Source: Brachypodium distachyon (taxonomy: Eukaryota; Streptophyta; Magnoliopsida; Poales; Poaceae). From it: a stretch of 64,000 nt of DNA. The notes below the pieces were generated by a model that saw only the letters and a program-made list of their open reading frames with translations, was not told the origin of the DNA and did not search any database. This document shows, one piece after another, positions 58,191-64,000 of this stretch (position 1 is its first letter; each line of letters begins with the position of its first letter). The position numbers and the translations under genes were made by a program. The stretch is taken from the NCBI RefSeq assembly GCF_000005505.3, contig NC_016131.3, positions 52,685,355 through 52,749,354 of the forward strand, read 5' to 3'.

Positions 58191-58757
58191 AGCAGATTAG
58201 ATACGATAGTGTGTTGAACTATTGGAGACGCCACTAGAATCCTCTTAGCATTAATTCTGAAGCGTGATAGTTCTGCTGGTCATGCAAATACCTTTCAAAC
58301 AGAGAAATGTGTACCCGCTAGAATATTAATTAGCATATACTACAACGAGAGTCAATATCGGGATAGAAGGATTCTGACGGCATTTGCGACGTCGAGTCAT
58401 TAACAGCCCGACAGGGGCATTGACAAGGATGGCATGCACACAGGTGAGAAATTTTGGCCCCACCACAATTCTACTACCGACAGCTGAGTATACGTGGGAG
58501 AAAGCCTTGAACTGGACCTTGGCAGAGGACCTTTTGTGATTGGTACTACCTCCGATTCATAATAACCATCCGAGGAAGTACTTTTTCTACCACTGCTGTA
58601 CTGCAACAACTACCGGATGAGATCATATACATATACATGTAACAAGTGGAATTACGGTAGTCTGGACCTCGGAAGCAGAGACAGATTTTTCTGGACCTAA
58701 CTCCCTCCGGATACCAGCCGTTGAATTTAGGTAATCCACTTCTTCATATTTCTCTGT
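58191..58757. other. Spacer, no gene
   Basis: No recognisable coding or repeat structure beyond short MITE-like words such as actccctccgg near 58702. Confidence 0.4.
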
Positions 58758-58968
58758 TCCTAATTAATTGCCGTCAGAAATTTCGCAAAAAGATATTTGC
58801 TATTTTCAAAATCGATCTGCAGCATACATTCTATCAGAACTTTTGCAAAAAAACCTATAATTTTTCGAAATCAACACGCAGCCATGTTCAATTGAAGATG
58901 TGTACTGCATGTTGATTTCGTGAATTAGTAAAAGTTTTTTGCAAAATCTCCGGTGCAAATTAATTAGG
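58758..58968. mobile_element. Foldback MITE (~210 bp)
   Basis: The left end tcctaattaattgccgtcag and the right end (reverse) tcctaattaatttgcaccgg are inverted repeats. Further inverted blocks inside include tttcgcaaaaag / ctttttttgcaaaa. Superfamily not assigned. Confidence 0.6.
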
Positions 58969-60030
58969 AAAAGAGGAGCATGAACAGGGCACCCCTGGAG
59001 GTGCTAGAGAACAGGGCATACCACGCATGGATCGGTCTGGTTTAGTTAACCGTCTGTACGTTCCGTACTCACGTGATGAAAATTAATCAGAAAACGATTC
59101 ATCTACTCGATTCCTATCTTGTGGCTGTTCAGGGCGCAGCGTGGGACTAGAGCCACAGTCCGCCACACTTTTCGTTTACGTTTTCTCCTTTTTTTTTCTT
59201 AATTCCAATCATCAGTTTATCGTCTCACTGATTTCGATTCCCAAGACCCCAATCGCGCGACCCTAGTAAGTACGGCACGCTGCTTTGTTTGACCGTCTGA
59301 AGACGTCGTACATGCACGTTGCCGATTTGACCAACTCAACGCACGTCATTTAAGTGCTATTGACAATATATGTTTTACATATATTAAGTATTGTTTTTAT
59401 GAAGTTTATATATTAAGGGCCCTAAGTTTTTGTTTCACACCGGCCCCCCCAATCTCAGGGCCGCGGCCTATCAAAAAACTCTTAGACGATTGACCGTCCG
59501 AACTGTTTTTTTCTCTTTCTTCAACCAGAGCTGTGAGACGAGGACTAAAACAACATTTTTTTGCTAAAACCACACTGAATCAACATATACGGTTTCAAAT
59601 GAAGATCTTTGAATTCATAGTGAAATATATTTTCATAATATTTTTATTTGATATGGTAAATGTTGATTTTTTTGCTAAAATAGTTGGTCAAACTTTAAAA
59701 GATTTGACGGTCAACATAAGTTATACACCCCACATTTGGAATTGAGGAACTAAGACACAGTCTCCGGTTACTATCGATTCTCACTCGTGCTCCAATAGCA
59801 GATGTGGCTGAGATGGTTACACAATTTACATTCATTATTTGACTCTACACTAAATACGTCAACCTTTGTGAAAGGGGGTAGTAGATTATAGAGGAACCAT
59901 GTGCCATGTGTGATTATGCAGGATCGATCACCTCAAAATATCTCTTCCATCCACAGAAACAATTGTCAAAAGTGGCGTGATGGCACGTCCGGAAGGGGCC
60001 ACGTCGCGCTTTCCGCCAACAGCACTGCAG
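58969..60030. other. Spacer with MITE-like fragment
   Basis: The segment 59550-59730 has the ggtcaaactttaaaagatttgac type of sequence common in grass MITEs but lacks clear ends. No gene. Confidence 0.4.
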
Positions 60031-60337
60031 AAAGGACTTAGGCCCAATTGCGTTGGTGGAAAGCATATGCATGCAACATTAGGGGAGGAGCTCTGTTTGA
60101 ATTAAACAAGTTTCAAATTCAAATAAATCACAGAATTTCAAACTTGCTCAAAAATATTAAAATTTCACTGTTACTCTCAAACTTTCACAAAGATCGGAGT
60201 TCATTTGGGTCTCCAAATAAATTTTACAAACATCAGAACTGGAGTATAAGAAGAAAATAGAAAAGAGAATCAATCGAGGCGGGGCTTAAAGTTGCATGCA
60301 TATGCTTTCCGCCCATGCAATCAGACCTAAGTCCTTT
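60031..60337. mobile_element. 307-bp foldback MITE with ~50-bp inverted ends
   Basis: The left arm (aaaggacttaggcccaattg... ending ggaaagcatatgcatgcaac) is inverted at the right (gttgcatgcatatgctttcc ... cagacctaagtccttt). A second copy of the right end follows at once (60338-60373), so one terminus is duplicated. Confidence 0.75.
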
Positions 60338-60634
60338 CCACCAATACAATCAGACCTAAGTCCTTTCCGCCGGGCATTCCACCAGGCCACTTCTGGCATT
60401 TCGTTTGGGAGGGGGCCATTTTGTCAAAAACGCTGGTCATGTGCCAATTGAGCAAAAAAAAATACGTTGGTCAGGTGCTAATTGAGCAAAAAAATCCTTC
60501 CTCTCTAGCAGAATTCTCAAATCTCATTCTATATTCCGCTCTTCTATATTTTAGTGGTATTTTATAACTAACAACGTATTTTTAACATAACGTTTTGGCC
60601 ATATCGAATTGACCAACAAATATCATAAGGGAGT

Positions 60635-60812
60635 GTCTATTTCTCAGTCGCCTAAGAAATAGTTATTTCTCAGTCAACAATCGTAGCCATCCAATCAAGA
60701 TTTTCTTATCCATCGGGCTTACAATAATCTTACATGAATCTCAGTGATTGAATCAAAAGGTTGTTATTATCGATTGAGAAATAGTTATTTCTTAGTCGCC
60801 TAAGAAATAGCA
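60635..60812. repeat. Foldback MITE, copy 2 of the family at 1386-1575
   Basis: Ends are ctatttctcagtcgcctaag and the inverse cttagtcgcctaagaaatag, with internal agttatttctcag repeats. The core tcgtagccatccaatcaag corresponds to the inverse of the core at 1500-1540. Confidence 0.7.
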
Positions 60813-61752
60813 AAACCGATATCATAATTAGTAATTGCAGATAAGAGCTAATAAAAATGATTGGCACCAAATTACACATAAGACATAACAATCAGCATCA
60901 ATTATCACTAATTGATATACAAATACAACTAACACGTACACAAGGGTCCTCTATTTTGACCACGATAAAAAAAAACTGTACATGTCAAGCAAGCGGACCT
61001 ATATACACATAAATAATGATGCTTGCTTGTATGAGTTCGTAAGATTGCCACTAGTATTGCTTTTTTTTACATGATCCCATGAATTTTCTTTACATCAACA
61101 GGCTTGTGGTGCTGCCTGTGGAGGGCAGACCGGGAAGGGCGGTGGCGTTTGTTGCGGGCTCGTGCTAGGAGGATTGGGATCCATCTGCCCGATGAGTGAG
61201 GGGTGGTGTGGTTTCATCCTTGGATCCGGTGCTGGAGGTGCTTGGAGTGTGGCTCCGACATCTGCTCCTTATCGGTTCAGATCCTTCACAGAGGTGGTGG
61301 CTACTGGCACTTCTTCAACGCCGTTTGGCTAGGGGTTTCTCCGGCACCAAGGTGGTCGACCGGTGCTGTTGGGTTGGTGGTTTGCCCGGAGGAAGGGCCC
61401 ATCAGGAGTCCAGAAGGTGTCGAAGGCGTCCCTGGTTTCTGTGTTCTTATTTGTTGTTCAGGGGCTTTCGTGTGCTGGTGGTGCAACACTGTCGCCGTTC
61501 GTATATGTTTGCATTCGTCGGCATATGCACTGTGTTTTCCTTAATCCATGAATACAAGTAGCGCACGCCCTGAGGAAACGGGGAGGAATAACCATCAGGT
61601 TCCATTATACTATATTGAAACCAGGCATCCGCGCCTTACATAGAGCGTACATAGATGGCTTTTACATGATCTGACCATTATACTTTAAATTAAGAACAAT
61701 CATAAAATAAGAACCCGGGGTGTGAGGACGGCATTAAAGGCCCATATGCATG
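60813..61752. other. LecRK 2 3' flank, GC-rich repeat-like segment
   Basis: Between 61095 and 61565 the plus strand is G-rich with two overlapping frames of about 115-120 codons and ends tccatgaatacaagtagcgc. It resembles a TE-derived 3' tail more than a gene. I recognise no domain. Confidence 0.35.
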
Positions 61753-63792
61753 TCATCTCCCACCTGATATGTCTGATATGGTGCCAACGCTAATTCCAGT
61801 TGAAGATGGATAAGACATGGCGTATGAATCGAACCCTTCGTTCTGCATTAGAGCCATTGTGCTAAAGTTCATATTTGTACATGTCAAGTCTGGAAGTGGC
61901 GTGTTAGAATCAAGGTACTGCATGACTTGCCTCATGCTTGGCCTTATGTTGGTAAATGGATGCGAACACAACAAACCCAGCTTTAAGACCAGGCATACCT
62001 CATCAGCGTCATAATCACCTTCCAGCCTCGCGTCCACCGTCTCAGTGAGAGATCCTTTATGCAAGTTCTCGAGAACCCAGTCTACTAACATCTCATAATC
62101 GCCCTGCAAACCGTCATTGACTGGTCTTTTCCCACAAGTTATCTCAAGAAGGAACGCACCGAAAGCAAATACATCTGTGAGTGTGGACGCTTTTCCCGTG
62201 CGTATTAGCTCCGGCGCTAGGTAGCCCATGGTGCCAACCACATGTGTGGTCTGTGGGTCCGTGCCATGGTCGTACAGTCTTGAAAGCCCAAAGTCGCCTA
62301 ATCGTCCGTTCATTTCACTGTCCAGCAGCACGTTGCTTGCCTTTATGTCCCGGTGGATGACAACCTTCTCCCACTTGTCATGGATGTAGAGCAAGCCGGA
62401 GGCAACGCCTCTGATGACATGAAACCTCTTGGGCCAATCCAATAGTACAGGCATGTCCTCTCCGAGATGGAGGTACTTATCGAGGCTGCCATTTGGCATG
62501 AACTCGTAGACCAAAAGGAGCTCCCCTTTCCTCCGGCAGTAGCCAAGCAACTGCACGAGGTTGCGGTTCCGGAGACGGCCAATGCTGACGACTTCAGCTA
62601 TGAACTCCTTCATTCCTTGCCTGGACTCATGAGAGATCTTCTTTACGGCGACCTCCAATTTGGACTTGCGGAGCACTCCTTTGTACACCTTCCCGAAACC
62701 CCCGGCACCAAGCAGCTGTTTGTTCTTGAATCCCTTGGTCGCATGGTACAAATCCTTGTAGGAGAACCGATGCGGGCCGAACTCAACCTCCCAATCTTCA
62801 AGCACTTGCGCGTACCTGAGACGCCTCAGCACAAGCAGAGCGACAACCGTGCCGACAGTAATAATGATTGCAGCCGTGGCTATGGGCAGAACGATCTCCA
62901 GGACCTTGGAACGAGGCTTGGGTCCGAACCGCGGCAGCTTGGGCAGCCTGGCGATGTCGATGGCCGGAGCAGGACCGCCTTCGTCCATGGCGAAGCTCCA
63001 GCCGAGCACGTAGTGCCGCGAGTTGATCCCGCCCGTGGAGGAGGAGAAGCCGATGTAGGCCTGGTCCGTGAGCACCGTGGAGAGGTCGTAGGCCGCGGAT
63101 AACAGTGGCTTCTCCGGTTTGGGAGCTCCGATGGGCGCCAAAGTGACGTTGATCTGCCCGGCGCCGGCGCCTTCGTAGCTCACCCACACCTGCATCGCGT
63201 CCCGGCTGAAGAGCGTCAGGTTCTCGAAGCCGCCGCTGTCGCCATCGCCGTGGTCGGGGTAGTAGCCGGCGGTGTGGGACTGCAGGGAGTGCAGGGAGTT
63301 GATGTCGATGCCGACATGGTTGGCGTCGATGTCCTGGAAGTCGGTGTTCTGGGTGGTGTCGAGCTCCACGGCCAAGAGGTGGTTTGTGGCGTTGCCGTTG
63401 TTCTGGACGTTGAGGAGGGCCAGGTACCCCGCGGGCAGCGCGGAGGAGAAGCTCTCCGGGGACGGGCACACGACGAAGGCCATGCCGTGGGCGCTGAAGT
63501 CGGTGTAGTCGGAGACGATGGCGAACACGAAGGCCGACGAGAAGGAGCGAACCTTCCCGCCGGGGGACCGGCGGAACTGCAGCGGGGTTGGGTAGAAGGC
63601 GTGGCCTTTCAGGTTCGTCTTCAGGGTGGTCAGCACCAGGAGCCCGTCGCGGGTGACGCTTGCGTTGCCGTCCAGGGTCAGGTTGGCGCCGGCGAGGCCT
63701 GGGAACGCGAACTGGAAGCCGTCGCCGGCGCATAGGACGGCTGACAACTGGAAGCTAAACGAGAGGAGGAAGAACGTCATGAGCTTCATCAT
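61753..63792 (-). CDS. L-type lectin receptor kinase (LecRK), copy 2
   Basis: An intronless frame on the minus strand. The ORF opens at 63849, but the Met at 63792 directly precedes the signal peptide (MMKLMTFFLLSFSFQLSAV), so I take 679 aa from there. The lectin domain (about 25-270) has SSAFVFAIVSD, GMAFVVCP, LLAVELDT and HYVLGWSFAMD. The TM segment is about 294-320 (EIVLPIATAAIIITVGTVVA). The kinase has GAGGFGKVYKG, VAVKKI, HRDIKASNVLLD, DFGLSRL and GTMGYLAPEL. All catalytic residues are present. The C-terminus ends GTISDISGGR, close to GTISSLSGGR of copy 1. The two are clear paralogues in convergent orientation, most likely an old tandem duplication with inversion. Confidence 0.93.
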   Translation of the reverse strand: MMKLMTFFLLSFSFQLSAVLCAGDGFQFAFPGLAGANLTLDGNASVTRDGLLVLTTLKTNLKGHAFYPTPLQFRRSPGGKVRSFSSAFVFAIVSDYTDFSAHGMAFVVCPSPESFSSALPAGYLALLNVQNNGNATNHLLAVELDTTQNTDFQDIDANHVGIDINSLHSLQSHTAGYYPDHGDGDSGGFENLTLFSRDAMQVWVSYEGAGAGQINVTLAPIGAPKPEKPLLSAAYDLSTVLTDQAYIGFSSSTGGINSRHYVLGWSFAMDEGGPAPAIDIARLPKLPRFGPKPRSKVLEIVLPIATAAIIITVGTVVALLVLRRLRYAQVLEDWEVEFGPHRFSYKDLYHATKGFKNKQLLGAGGFGKVYKGVLRKSKLEVAVKKISHESRQGMKEFIAEVVSIGRLRNRNLVQLLGYCRRKGELLLVYEFMPNGSLDKYLHLGEDMPVLLDWPKRFHVIRGVASGLLYIHDKWEKVVIHRDIKASNVLLDSEMNGRLGDFGLSRLYDHGTDPQTTHVVGTMGYLAPELIRTGKASTLTDVFAFGAFLLEITCGKRPVNDGLQGDYEMLVDWVLENLHKGSLTETVDARLEGDYDADEVCLVLKLGLLCSHPFTNIRPSMRQVMQYLDSNTPLPDLTCTNMNFSTMALMQNEGFDSYAMSYPSSTGISVGTISDISGGR

Positions 63793-64000
63793 GGTGATGT
63801 CAATTTTTTGAGTCTCGCTTCTGCCAAACTGAATAAGTTTAAGCTTCAAGAGCTTGTGCTAGCGCTAGCTAGCTAAGATCAACTTGTTGTCCCATGGGTC
63901 GCTATCCGTTCACGACTTCTTGCACAACACTGTTGGATTTGATTTGATTTAACCACTCTTCGAGAAAGATCTGATATTTCATTATACCAAGTTCTTTAGC

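Noticed and set aside
61196..61561. Frame of 121 codons downstream of LecRK 2
   Set aside because: Overlapping frames of equal quality and a TE-like 3' tail. No family recognised.
62798..63733. 311-codon frame overlapping LecRK 2
   Set aside because: A +1 shadow frame with Arg/Pro bias. The LecRK frame is the real one.

Overview
The window looks like grass (Poaceae) nuclear DNA, probably a pooid or related BOP-clade species. The evidence is GC-rich multi-exon genes, many Stowaway-type MITEs with the ctccctccg terminus, CACTA, hAT, MULE and Helitron ends, and gene families typical of grasses. I cannot name the species from sequence alone.

Left block (4.1-21.5 kb), all on the minus strand. 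An intact nine-exon bHLH gene (661 codons) of the rice Rc / Arabidopsis TT8 type lies next to a full-length but broken kinase-associated protein phosphatase (KAPP) gene. All 13 KAPP exons can be traced (TM segment, FHA domain, PP2C domain). They carry two in-frame stops, a replaced PP2C glycine and a 1-base deletion in the last exon. Its introns hold a LINE fragment, a Copia-like LTR piece, a solo LTR, a Helitron end and MITEs.

Middle (21.5-34.2 kb). I recognise no functional gene here. It is a mosaic of transposable elements: a 490-bp MULE-type foldback MITE, a GC-rich hAT-like element, two arrays of short tandem repeats, a captured fragment of the urease accessory gene UreG, and a CACTA end.

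Right-centre (34.3-48.4 kb). An F-box/LRR/FBD-like gene (+) is followed by a truncated SKP1-like gene (-), a frame-broken GDSL esterase/lipase gene (+), and a large intact MED33/REF4 Mediator subunit gene (-, 12 exons, 1321 codons). As I recall (not checked), rice chromosome 7 has the same Rc - KAPP - MED33 order, so the F-box, SKP1 and GDSL genes and the TE block would be insertions into a conserved segment.

Right end (48.4-64 kb). A probable Helitron carries a CDK-like kinase fragment. Two intronless L-type lectin receptor kinase genes face each other tail to tail about 5.3 kb apart. The first has a hAT MITE with a perfect 8-bp target duplication 33 bp upstream of its ATG.

A recurrent signal is a set of very short (about 14-260 bp) insertions, most with A- or T-rich ends, between 8-15 bp direct repeats. 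They look like severely 5'-truncated LINE/SINE insertions. The genes do not form an operon-like system. The one plausible functional link is that the bHLH (flavonoid regulator) and MED33 (phenylpropanoid homeostasis) act on the same metabolic branch.
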